NCBI GenBank assembly: GCA_035286745.1 | Contig: DATECU010000184.1 | Span: forward strand, 1-28,152 | DNA length: 28,152 bases | Direction of reading: 5' to 3' | From: DATECU01 sp035286745 | GTDB lineage: Bacteria; Acidobacteriota; Vicinamibacteria; Fen-336 | In this document: positions 7,936 through 14,282 of the stretch, in pieces | Layout: each line of letters begins with the position of its first letter | Position numbering within the stretch: the first letter of the stretch is position 1 | Notes under the pieces: generated by a model | What the model saw: the letters and a program-made list of their open reading frames with translations, nothing else | Told to the model about the DNA's origin: nothing | Database searches by the model: none | Translations under genes and position numbers: made by a program

Positions 7936-8168
7936 CGAGGGCGCTTGTTGCCGTACAGGTACTCGTCGTGGTTCTCGGAGACGTCGGTTGGCCCGCCTGG
8001 ATCGTCAGCAATCCCGATCAGTCGGTCGGCGGCCTTCCAGCCGGTGGGGTCGCCCTCGTCCACGGGCAGCGGGATCAGGACCTCGACTTCGGTCCGCTCC
8101 TCGAGCTGGACGCGCTCCTTCGGCCTGAAGACGCCGTGCTCGTAGATGGCCTTGACTGCGGTCGTCAT
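7932..8168 (-). CDS. DUF104 / AF2212-type antitoxin
   Basis: 78 residues from ATG 8168, with GAGG 7 bases upstream. The N-terminus MTTAVKAIYEHGVFRPKERVQLEERTEVEVLI is the hallmark of the DUF104 (AF2212-like) antitoxin family, which pairs with PIN-domain toxins. The C-terminal part (GWKAADRLIGIADDP...ENHDEYLYG) is the usual toxin-binding tail. Its partner directly downstream, overlapping by 4 bases, is broken, so this is an orphan antitoxin. Confidence 0.8.
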   Translation of the reverse strand: MTTAVKAIYEHGVFRPKERVQLEERTEVEVLIPLPVDEGDPTGWKAADRLIGIADDPGGPTDVSENHDEYLYGNKRPR

Positions 8169-8416
8169 CGCTTGGCCTCTGGGCCTATTCTGGCTGGAGA
8201 CCCCACTCGCCCTGCTGGCAGCCGCCATCGAACAAGAACGGCCACTACGAAGAGGCCAAGGGCGAGGCCCTCGCCTTCCAGCACGTCTGCCATGCTGGCA
8301 GTCAAGGTCCCGCGAGACATTGCGGCCCAATGGAGAAGCCGCCCGCGAACCCCCATGCAACCGTGAGCCAGGTAGCTCACCACGAGCAAAGGCAGTGACA
8401 GAATCCACCGGACCAT
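8165..8416 (-). CDS. Possible small membrane protein
   Basis: An open frame of 83 codons from ATG 8416, with hydrophobic stretches MVRWILSLPLLVVSYLA and LALGLFVVAVLV. Its TGA overlaps the ATG of the DUF104 antitoxin (8165-8168), which would allow coupling. No family is recognised, no Shine-Dalgarno is clear, and third-position GC bias is weaker than in the neighbours. It may be chance. Confidence 0.2.
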   Translation of the reverse strand: MVRWILSLPLLVVSYLAHGCMGVRGRLLHWAAMSRGTLTASMADVLEGEGLALGLFVVAVLVRWRLPAGRVGSPARIGPEAKR

Positions 8417-8537
8417 CGTTAGTCCGATGATTACCTCGCTGATCGTGCGGGCCGCCCTTCGGAGGACGCCCGGCTGGCCACGGATCATCGCGGTCTTCGT
8501 GCCCAGTACTCCGCTCCTATTCGGACAGGCACGGGGA

Positions 8538-8583
8538 CAAGGCCGGCCCCGGCACCGCGGTCACCACGCTCAACGTCCCGGCC
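8538..8583. repeat. 46-bp repeat, copy 1
   Basis: Matches 9982-10027 at 44 of 46 positions in the same orientation. It lies between the XRE antitoxin and the possible small membrane gene, with no recognised gene over it. It is probably scar sequence from the same mobile unit that left the recombinase remnants. Confidence 0.8.
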
Positions 8584-8645
8584 GCGCTCTCGATCGGACC
8601 TGGGTGTAGATCTGCGTCGTCTCCTACCAGCGGCGGCCGAAACGG

Positions 8646-8996
8646 TCACGCCACGCGTCTGTGCACGCGGGCTCGCGAGCGTGCGACCTTCGCCTCGCGC
8701 TGCGGCTCGATGCGCAGCGTCACCCGGCCACCGAGTGCGGTGGCGCACTTGAGGAGCGTGCGCACGCCGAGGTTCTTGATACGGCCCGACTCCAGCTTGG
8801 CCACGTAGGGCTGACTCGTCCCCAGGAGCTTCGCGAAGTCGCGCTGCGAGAGCCCGCGCCTCTCGCGCAGGGCCACAAGCTCTTGCTCGATCCTCATCTC
8901 GCTCAGCAGCTCGTCGACATCACGCGCGAGCTTCGGGTCGGCTTCGAGCTGACCGTCGATCCAGTCCATGAACGCCGTCTTCTTCGCCATGGTCAT
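8646..8996 (-). CDS. XRE-family HTH antitoxin (HigA-like)
   Basis: 116 residues from ATG 8996. Residues about 40-95 are a Cro/C1 helix-turn-helix: ELVALRERRGLSQRDFAKLLGTSQPYVAKLESGRIKNLGVRTLLKCATALG. The N-terminal MTMAKKTAFMDWIDGQLEADPKLARDVDELLSEMRIEQ and the tail GRVTLRIEPQRE are usual for antitoxins encoded after a RelE/HigB toxin. The ATG overlaps a TGA of a short upstream frame that looks like the end of such a toxin (see 8993-9061). It is an antitoxin without an intact partner. Confidence 0.8.
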   Translation of the reverse strand: MTMAKKTAFMDWIDGQLEADPKLARDVDELLSEMRIEQELVALRERRGLSQRDFAKLLGTSQPYVAKLESGRIKNLGVRTLLKCATALGGRVTLRIEPQREAKVARSRARVHRRVA

Positions 8997-9061
8997 CCCC
9001 GCTTCCCTTGCCGGCGGCGCAGCACTTCCTGCTGGTACTGACGCGCCAACGCGAGCGTCCT
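8993..9061 (-). pseudogene. Possible 3' stump of a HigB/RelE-type toxin
   Basis: In the frame ending at TGA 8995-8993 (ATGA overlap with the XRE gene) the minus strand reads RTLALARQYQQEVLRRRQGKRG, a basic helical tail of the kind that ends toxins upstream of XRE antitoxins. Recognisable sequence stops exactly at the hicB stop codon (TAA, 9061-9063), as if the HicAB unit replaced the rest. Only 22 residues, so the call rests on position and composition. Confidence 0.35.
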
Positions 9062-9543
9062 TAGCGGTTGGCGTCGCGCTTCTTGATCTCACCGGCCAGG
9101 AGCGCCATCTCGCGCCGCGGGAGGAACCTGCGGGCCCCCGACTGCCCCCGGTCTCCGGCCGCGGTCCAGGCGCGCTCGGCGATCTGCTGCACGCGCTGGT
9201 GCGAGATGTTGAGCAACTCCGCGGTGTCGCGGCGGCTCAGACGCACCGCGAGCCGGCGCGCAGCGCCGTCCGCCTGCTTCCGCTCGCGCTCGGCCCGCTC
9301 CCGCGCCGCCCGGAAGCTGACCACCAGGCGCCGCATGTCCGCCGGGAGGTGGATCTCGTCCGCAAGCCTAGCGTGTGCCGCATTGTCCACGAACAGGCCG
9401 AGCGCCTCACGGACCCGCGCCCGTGCCTCGGACAGCGAGCGGCCGTAGGTGTGGCACCCCTTGACGCGGGGCACAGTCACGATCCAGTGCCCCAACTCGT
9501 CCAGCTCATACACGACCCGGTAGCTCTTCACCGCTTCAGCCAT
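9061..9543 (-). CDS. hicB: HicB antitoxin
   Basis: 160 residues from ATG 9543, overlapping hicA by 16 bases. Residues 1-60 are the partial RNase H-like HicB fold: SYRVVYELDELGHWIVTVPRVKGCHTYGRSLSEARARVREALGLFVD. The C-terminus holds a helix-turn-helix (LSRRDTAELLNISHQRVQQIAERA, about 103-126) expected to bind the operator. It neutralises HicA and represses the operon. The reading frame is intact. Confidence 0.88.
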   Translation of the reverse strand: MAEAVKSYRVVYELDELGHWIVTVPRVKGCHTYGRSLSEARARVREALGLFVDNAAHARLADEIHLPADMRRLVVSFRAARERAERERKQADGAARRLAVRLSRRDTAELLNISHQRVQQIAERAWTAAGDRGQSGARRFLPRREMALLAGEIKKRDANR

Positions 9544-9731
9544 CCCTTCCCGAGGCAGGGCTCCAAGTCACGTTCAATGGCCCGGAGCGTGCCGGGCGGC
9601 AGATCCTGCCCCGCGTGGACGGGTACCGTCGTCGTGCATTCCCCGCACTCGACACGGACGTGAGACCCGCGCTTGCGGACCTCGCGGCACCCGACGCCCC
9701 GAAGCTGCCTGAGGACATCCTTACCGGTCAC
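9528..9731 (-). CDS. hicA: HicA mRNA interferase toxin
   Basis: 67 residues from GTG 9731. A complete HicA double-stranded-RNA-binding-like fold: DVLRQLRGVGCREVRKRGSHVRV with the catalytic histidine in GSH, then TTVPVHAGQDLPPGTLRAIERDL. It cleaves mRNA when not bound by HicB. The order toxin-antitoxin is normal for hicAB. The GTG lies inside a perfect palindrome (9725-9744), so the operator and the translation start overlap. One of only two intact pairs in the island. Confidence 0.88.
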   Translation of the reverse strand: MTGKDVLRQLRGVGCREVRKRGSHVRVECGECTTTVPVHAGQDLPPGTLRAIERDLEPCLGKGWLKR

Positions 9732-9744
9732 CCACCGGTGACCG
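9725..9744 (-). promoter_or_regulatory. Candidate HicB operator overlapping the hicA start
   Basis: Perfect 8-bp inverted repeat CGGTCACC (9725-9732) / GGTGACCG (9737-9744) with a 4-base spacer. The hicA GTG (9731-9729) is in the downstream arm. HicB proteins with an HTH bind such repeats; the same repeat in RNA could hide the start codon. Confidence 0.5.
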
Positions 9745-9761
9745 TACCACAGCCGGGCCGT

Positions 9762-9785
9762 GTCCGTCTAGTGCTCTAGACGGAC
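9762..9785. repeat. Perfect 10-4-10 inverted repeat
   Basis: GTCCGTCTAG (9762-9771), spacer TGCT, CTAGACGGAC (9776-9785). It stands between the hicA operator and the truncated end of a recombinase-linked repeat. It could be a recombination core site, an operator or a hairpin; no copy is seen elsewhere in the window. Confidence 0.75.
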
Positions 9786-9806
9786 GGACCCCTAATCCCG
9801 CGGACG

Positions 9807-9861
9807 GAGCGTCGACCGGTGAGAGGTGGTCCAGAACCGCCGGGATTCCGACGGCTGAGTC
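9807..9861. repeat. 55-bp recombinase-linked repeat, copy 1
   Basis: Matches 11971-12025 at 50 of 55 positions. In the copy at 11971 it lies directly upstream of a tyrosine-recombinase frame on the minus strand; here the recombinase that should follow is missing, and the hicA upstream region begins instead. Confidence 0.75.
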
Positions 9862-9981
9862 CTCACCGTGCCGCAGCCGCGTCCGTTGCACCCCTGTCGG
9901 CGACACCTCCAGATCGCCGAGGGAGGTGCGCGCGCGAGCAATCCCCGAATGTGCCCGGTGCGACCGGCACACGGCCTCGAC

Positions 9982-10027
9982 CAAGGCCGGCCCGGGCGCC
10001 GCGGTCACCACGCTCAACGTCCCGGCC
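9982..10027. repeat. 46-bp repeat, copy 2
   Basis: Matches 8538-8583 at 44 of 46 positions. It lies downstream of the recombinase remnant at 10181-10641. Confidence 0.8.
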
Positions 10028-10180
10028 ATCGTCGTTCGGCATCCGCTCACGCCGCGCGTCCCCGCGGCGCTCGGAGCTATTCCGGCGAGGAGCGCGAGCC
10101 GGGGTGGGGTCAGCTCGACGAACCCGCCGCCCTCGGACCGCGCGACGGCAGCCGCCGCACGGCTCCTGCTTCGTCGCCGT

Positions 10181-10641
10181 CTTCCTCGGCCGCTTCGGCG
10201 GCCAAAGCGGAGACAGTTCCTCCCGCACGGACTCGGTCGGCACCGACATCTCGCCGTCCAGGTCCTCGGTCGAGCCGGCCGCCGGACGACGTCGCCGGCG
10301 TGGCCTTCACGCGCGCGAGCCGCGCGGCCGGGTGCGTGGCCGAGCATCTCCTGGATGAAGCGGACGTCCGCGCCGCCTTCGAGCATGAGCGTGGCCATGG
10401 TGGGCCGGAAGAGGTGGCACGCCCCGCGCTTGCCGATCTGCGCCTCGTCCACGTACTCGCGGACGAGCTGCGTCAAGCGGTTCGGCATGAAGCTCTCGCC
10501 CAGGTGCGTGAGGAAGGGATAGCCCTCGTCCGGCGCGACGACGAGCGACGGCCGGACCTCGATGACGTAGCGGTCGATCCAGGCGAGCGCCCGCTCGCCG
10601 ATCGGGACCATGCGGTCCTTCTTGCCTTTGCCTGCATATGG
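10181..10641 (-). pseudogene. Tyrosine recombinase remnant, copy B
   Basis: The minus strand gives GKGKKDRMVPIGERALAWIDRYVIEVRPSLVVAPDEGYPFLTHLGESFMPNRLTQLVREYVDEAQIGKRGACHLFRPTMATLMLEGGADVRFIQEMLGHA, the C-terminal catalytic half of a XerC/D-like integrase. The N-terminal half is missing: recognisable sequence begins at about 10641, just after brnA. The catalytic HxxRH motif reads HLFRP (His to Pro). After MLG the sequence jumps to THPAARL-like sequence in another frame, so the segment with the catalytic Tyr is deleted. It is closely similar to copy C at 11330. Confidence 0.8.
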
Positions 10642-10684
10642 CCGTCGGTACACTCTGTACTTGAGCGGACGGGGTCGCAGGAGA

Positions 10685-10999
10685 TCAGGCCGCGTGCCGC
10701 GCCCACTCGAGAATGGCTTCTCGCAACGCGGCATGGAGCGTGAGTCCCTTGGCCTTGGCGCGCCGTTCGAGGAGCGCCCAGATCTCGTCCGGAAACCGCA
10801 CCGAGCGTGGCGTGGTTCCGCCTGACTCGAGAAGTCGCTTCGGCCGGCCGCGTCCGACCTGGACGACGAGGCCTTCCGCGGCGATCCGCCGCGCGTAGGG
10901 GTTGCGCTTCACGCGCACCTTGCGGAAGTCCACTTCCGGGATCTCCCGCAGAGACCGCTTCGACGGCTCTCGCTGCGCCATCCTATTCGCCTTCTTCAT
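10685..10999 (-). CDS. brnA: BrnA antitoxin
   Basis: 104 residues from ATG 10999, overlapping brnT by 17 bases; ATG 10981 is an alternative that removes the overlap. The C-terminal TTPRSVRFPDEIWALLERRAKAKGLTLHAALREAILEWA is a ribbon-helix-helix DNA-binding domain as in BrnA; the basic N-terminus binds BrnT. It neutralises the toxin and represses the operon. Frame intact. Confidence 0.82.
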   Translation of the reverse strand: MKKANRMAQREPSKRSLREIPEVDFRKVRVKRNPYARRIAAEGLVVQVGRGRPKRLLESGGTTPRSVRFPDEIWALLERRAKAKGLTLHAALREAILEWARHAA

Positions 11000-11252
11000 A
11001 ACGCCTCCGCTCGTGCCGCGTAGCTCGCCGGGCGCTGATCAGCCGCAGCACGTCACGATCCCGCTCGACGAAGACCACGAGCAGGATGCGCGCAGCGATC
11101 GACTCGCCGATGATGCGGGCGTTCTCGGGGTGGCTCTCGTCCTCGAGGATCACGGCCAGCGGATCGGAGAAGACCGTGGCGGCCTCCTCGAAGGTGACCC
11201 CATGCTTCCGTGCGTTCAGCTCGGCCTTGCGCCCGTCCCATACGCAGCGCAC
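10983..11252 (-). CDS. brnT: BrnT ribonuclease toxin
   Basis: 89 residues from GTG 11252 (MRCVWDGRKAELNARKHGVTFEEAATVFSDP). The motif KHGVTFEEA and the ending LISARRATRHERRRYEE are the signatures of the BrnT/DUF497 family, a RelE-like fold that cleaves RNA. It is directly upstream of and overlapping brnA, the standard order. The pair is intact and flanked on both sides by dead recombinase copies. Confidence 0.88.
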   Translation of the reverse strand: MRCVWDGRKAELNARKHGVTFEEAATVFSDPLAVILEDESHPENARIIGESIAARILLVVFVERDRDVLRLISARRATRHERRRYEEGE

Positions 11253-11260
11253 GGGATAAG

Positions 11261-11269
11261 TGTATTACA
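11261..11269 (-). promoter_or_regulatory. Candidate BrnA operator
   Basis: Palindrome TGTA-T-TACA in a small AT-rich patch (about 11255-11272), 8 bases upstream of the brnT GTG, in otherwise very GC-rich DNA. A ribbon-helix-helix operator and promoter here would fit; inference. Confidence 0.35.
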
Positions 11270-11329
11270 TTGTGGCGTCAGCGCTGGGTCTGCCTCGTCC
11301 GTGGTTGCAGCGAGGACCTCAGCCCTCCT

Positions 11330-11962
11330 CTTCCTCAGCCGCTTCGGCGGCCAAAGCGGAGACAGTTCCTCCCGCCGGACTCGGTCGGCACCGACATCTC
11401 GCCGTTTAGGTCCTCGGTCGAGCTGGCCGCGGGCGACGTCGCCGGTGCGGCCCTCACGCGCGCGGGCCGCGCGGCCGGGTGCGTCGCCGAGCATCTCCTG
11501 GATGAAGCGCACGTCGGCGCCACCTTCGAGCATGAGCGTGGCCATGGTGTGGCGGAAGAGATGACACGCGCCGCGCTTGCCGATCGCGGCCTTGTCCACG
11601 TACTCGCGGACGAGCTGCGTCAAGCGGTTCGGCGTGAAGCTCTCGCCCAGGTGCGTGAGGAAGAGATAGCCCTCGTCCGGCTCGACGAGGAGCGACGGCC
11701 GGACCTCGATGACGTAGCGGTCGATCCAGGCGAGCGCCCGCTCGCCGATCGGGACCATGCGGCCCTTCTTGCCCTTGCCCTAGCGCACGTCGAGCGTGCC
11801 ACGCTCGACGTCGAGGTCGTAGAGCTTGAGGTTGACCAGCTCCATGCGCCTTATGCCGGTCGAGTAGAGCGTCTCCAGGATGGCGCGGTCGCGCAGGCCG
11901 AGGGCATCGCCGCCGCCGGCGCCGTTCATCACCTGGTCGACCTCGCCGGCCGTGAGCACGTG
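11330..11962 (-). pseudogene. Tyrosine recombinase remnant, copy C
   Basis: More complete than copy B. It reads HVLTAGEVDQVMNG...LGLRDRAILETLYSTGIRRMELVNLKLYDLDVERGTLDVR, then an in-frame TAG (11779-11781, probably from CAG), then GKGKKGRMVPIGERALAW...GACHLFRHTMATLMLEGGADVRFIQEMLGDA. The first catalytic Arg (TGIRR), the Lys region and HLFRH are kept. The same deletion as in copy B removes the later His and the Tyr segment. The N-terminal core-binding domain is absent or unrecognisable. Confidence 0.8.
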
Positions 11963-11970
11963 CCTAGTTG

Positions 11971-12025
11971 GAGCGCCGACCTGTGAGCGGTGGTCAAGAA
12001 CCGCCGGGATGCCGACGGCTGAGTC
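11971..12025. repeat. 55-bp recombinase-linked repeat, copy 2
   Basis: Same element as 9807-9861, five mismatches. It lies immediately upstream of recombinase copy C and translates on the minus strand as DSAVGIPAVLDHRSQVGAP, perhaps the linker of the ancestral recombinase. Confidence 0.75.
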
Positions 12026-12340
12026 GTAAGTAGACTCGGCGCGCGGGCGCGCGCCGGGCTCGATGCGGCCAAGACAGCAAGGCGCGTGAACGCGCATCCG
12101 CATTCACCCGAGAGCGACGTACTCTATTGGGAGCGCGTCCGGAGGGATTTTTCCGCCCCTGAGTCCCTTCGCCACATCGGCTATAGACTCGCCAGCGTGC
12201 TTGAACGTACTTCCCTCTTCCGCGCTGGTGAACGTGCGGCCCACCGACTTCTGGCCAAACAGGACCTCTCCACTGCTTGGGGCATGAGGTCAGCGGGACT
12301 GCGATTGAGTGCTCGCCTTCCAGCATCGGAGTCTGCCGGG
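12026..12340. other. Intergenic, no supported gene
   Basis: Between the recombinase repeat and the stop of the putative immunity gene. It contains a short GCGCGT/ACGCGC inverted repeat near 12080 and an open plus-strand frame from 12086 that overlaps the immunity gene and matches nothing I know. No promoter or RNA is evident. Confidence 0.5.
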
Positions 12341-12790
12341 TCAGCTTGGCTTCGCCAGTTGTTGGAGCCGACGAAGAAAAGCGTCGCCGCGCAGCTTCGC
12401 AGCGCTCTCCAGCCTTCCAGCCGTATGCGTCCAATGTGTCGTTGAGAACGCGTGGTCGAGTTCGTCCTGCCGCTCCTTGATCCGGGCGAGCACATTCCGC
12501 AGGTCCGCGGGGTTCTGCTTCGTGACGACGGCGTCGATGGTCCTCCAGCCCATCGCAAGCTCGACGTCGTCGAACAGGAAGAATCGCTCCGGCTCCGCGG
12601 AGGAGGCCAGGTCTAGAAACTCCTGGCCGCGGTCGCGCACGAAACGCAGCCGAAGGGTGCCAATGCTGAAGACCACTTCAGCATTCCGAGAGTGCTCTTC
12701 GTCGCGCCTCTCTCGCGCGAGCTTTGCGGGCCCGAGCCCGGCGGCGCTCAACTCGTTCTCAGCCTTCTCGCGTAGGGAGGAAGAATCCAT
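12341..12790 (-). CDS. Probable immunity protein for the RHS toxin
   Basis: 149 residues from ATG 12790, with AGGAG 4-5 bases upstream and only 11 bases after the RHS toxin stop. No signal peptide; acidic and hydrophobic segments mix (RFVRDRGQEFLDLASSAEPERFFLFDDVELAMGW, then a long helix DLRNVLARIKERQDELDHAF). I do not recognise a named immunity family. The call rests on position: polymorphic toxin genes are followed directly by their small cytoplasmic immunity gene. Confidence 0.55.
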   Translation of the reverse strand: MDSSSLREKAENELSAAGLGPAKLARERRDEEHSRNAEVVFSIGTLRLRFVRDRGQEFLDLASSAEPERFFLFDDVELAMGWRTIDAVVTKQNPADLRNVLARIKERQDELDHAFSTTHWTHTAGRLESAAKLRGDAFLRRLQQLAKPS

Positions 12791-12801
12791 GGCTCCTCTC
12801 C

Positions 12802-13995
12802 TCACTTGGCTGGCGGCACCAGGCGAAGGCCGTCGGGACTTACGGTGTAGCCCTTACTCGCCAGGTATTCGAGCTCGCGCGCAAAGAAGCTGCCGGGCCT
12901 TGCCTGTCTTGCCGGTGTCGCGAGAACGATGTCGTCCCCGCGCCGGATTGCGCGGTCGAGGAACCGCTGATTGGCCGCCCATTGCTCGGCGGGCGTCATC
13001 TTCTGCCATACGTCCGTCGGTACATTCAGCCTTCGCGCACCGAGCTCTTCGGCGAGTTGCACGTACGCCGGGTTGTGACCGAGGACCGTCTTGCCGCCCG
13101 TGGCTGCACTACTTGGGGCACGCAAACCCGGCGCTGGACCGAGTCCGACCTTGGCAACCGGTGCTATGGCCATCACGACAGCCGCCGCGAACATACCTTC
13201 CTGCTGGTCTACGTTGGTCGCCGGGAAGGTCTGGGGAATGAGGTCCGGAAAACGGAAATCGGTGAACGGGCTGATAGCCAGGTTCGTGAGGTGGTTCGGA
13301 AGATTGAAGATGTCGCTCGGAATGTTGCCAACAGCCTTGGCTGTGCCGAGGAGGTACTGGGCACAGCTGGCAGTGCCGCTATGGTCAAAGCAGGCCCTCC
13401 CATTGGGGTCGACGAATCGCAGGGGGTTGCTCCGCACGTAGGCATACAGGTTCCAGCTTTGCGGGTCTCCCACACTCTGGTCCGCGAAAGGCACATCCGG
13501 GATGGTGAACCGCCCCTGCGCTCCCGAGAAGTATCTCGCTCCGAAGTAGTCGAGTCCGGTCTCCAGGTCCCGCTCCTTGCCGGTGAACTTCTGCCTCACT
13601 CCGGATTCGGATCCGTAGCCACCGATCGAGGAGCGCCCGCCGAACGAAACCGGGACCTCCTCGCCAAACGGGAGGTAGTCGTGCCGTGCCACCACCTGCG
13701 CCGCCTCGTCACTGACCACCCGCGTGCTGCCCAGATGATCCGTGGTGACGTAGCGGATCCCGGTCATGGCCCCACAGGCGCTCGCCGGCGAGCAGTACTC
13801 CGCGACCAGTCTCCCGAAGGCATCGTACACGTAGGTCGTGGTGCTGGCGCCCTGGACCTTCTTCACCCGGCGCCCGGAACCGTCGTAGACGTAGCTCGTT
13901 GCGCCCGCCGCGGACGCCAACCGGTTCTCCCCGTCGTACGTGAAGACCCGGCTCGATGCATCACGCGTCTGGTTGCCCGCGTTGTCGTAGAGGGT
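12802..13995 (-). pseudogene. 5'-truncated RHS polymorphic toxin (core end plus toxin domain)
   Basis: From 13995 the minus strand reads TLYDNAGNQTRDASSRVFTYDGENRL...TTYVYDAFGRLVAEY, YD repeats of an RHS shell, then DHLGSTRVV, GKERDLETGLDYFGARYFSGAQGRF and SWNLYAYVRSNPLRFVDPNG, the RHS core end motif where the toxin tip is cut off. About 190 residues follow, ending TVLGHNPAYVQLAEELGARRLNVPTDVW...NQRFLDRAIRRGDDIVLATPARQ...ELEYLASKGYTVSPDGLRLVPPAK, a C-terminal toxin module of unknown activity. Intact RHS proteins exceed 1,000 residues; the first part is missing. TTG 13920 could start a 372-residue product. Confidence 0.8.
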
Positions 13996-14282
13996 TCGTC
14001 GATGTGTTGAAACCGCGAGTTGGGGGGCAGCAGGCTCACTGCCTCACACGCTACTCCCACGCCGTAAGGGCGGTCAAGGGCGGATGAGCCCGTGAGCGTG
14101 ACGAGCACGGCGGTGGCCCCGATTCGCTCATCCCGGACGTTGGTCCGGACCCTGACTGTCCAGGCCGGCCTCTGGGGCCCTGAGCCCCTGAGCCCTCGGG
14201 TCCATTGAGTTGAAGGTCAGAACCGGGTAGGCTTCACGGCGTCCTGCAAACAAGCCCTGGACAATTGACAAGGGGAGGTTTG
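13996..14282. other. Junction between island and conserved region
   Basis: The minus strand has an open stretch at about 14010-14160 (TNVRDERIGATAVLVTLTGSSALDRPYGVGVACEAVSLLPPN) that is not RHS and has no start; it may be a fragment of another gene joined to the RHS fragment. The plus strand leads to the protease gene with AGGGGAGG at its end. Confidence 0.4.

Larger units (their letters stand above)
9745..10180. other. Non-coding stretch of recombinase debris
   Basis: No supportable gene. The stretch holds a perfect inverted repeat (9762-9785), a 55-bp recombinase-linked repeat (9807-9861) and the 46-bp repeat copy 2 (9982-10027). Long open frames across it are low-complexity Arg/Pro/Ala products of GC-rich DNA. 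Confidence 0.6.

Noticed and set aside
9721..10734. Full 337-residue recombinase
   Set aside because: Only about 100 residues are recombinase; the rest is frame-shifted low-complexity sequence.
8538..11974. Integron with TA cassettes
   Set aside because: No attC-like sites with paired simple sites were found, the modules are not evenly bounded, and the recombinase remnants look XerC/D-like with no integron-specific patch visible.
12086..12445. 119-codon plus-strand frame as a gene
   Set aside because: It overlaps the putative immunity gene by over 100 bases, has no Shine-Dalgarno and matches no family.
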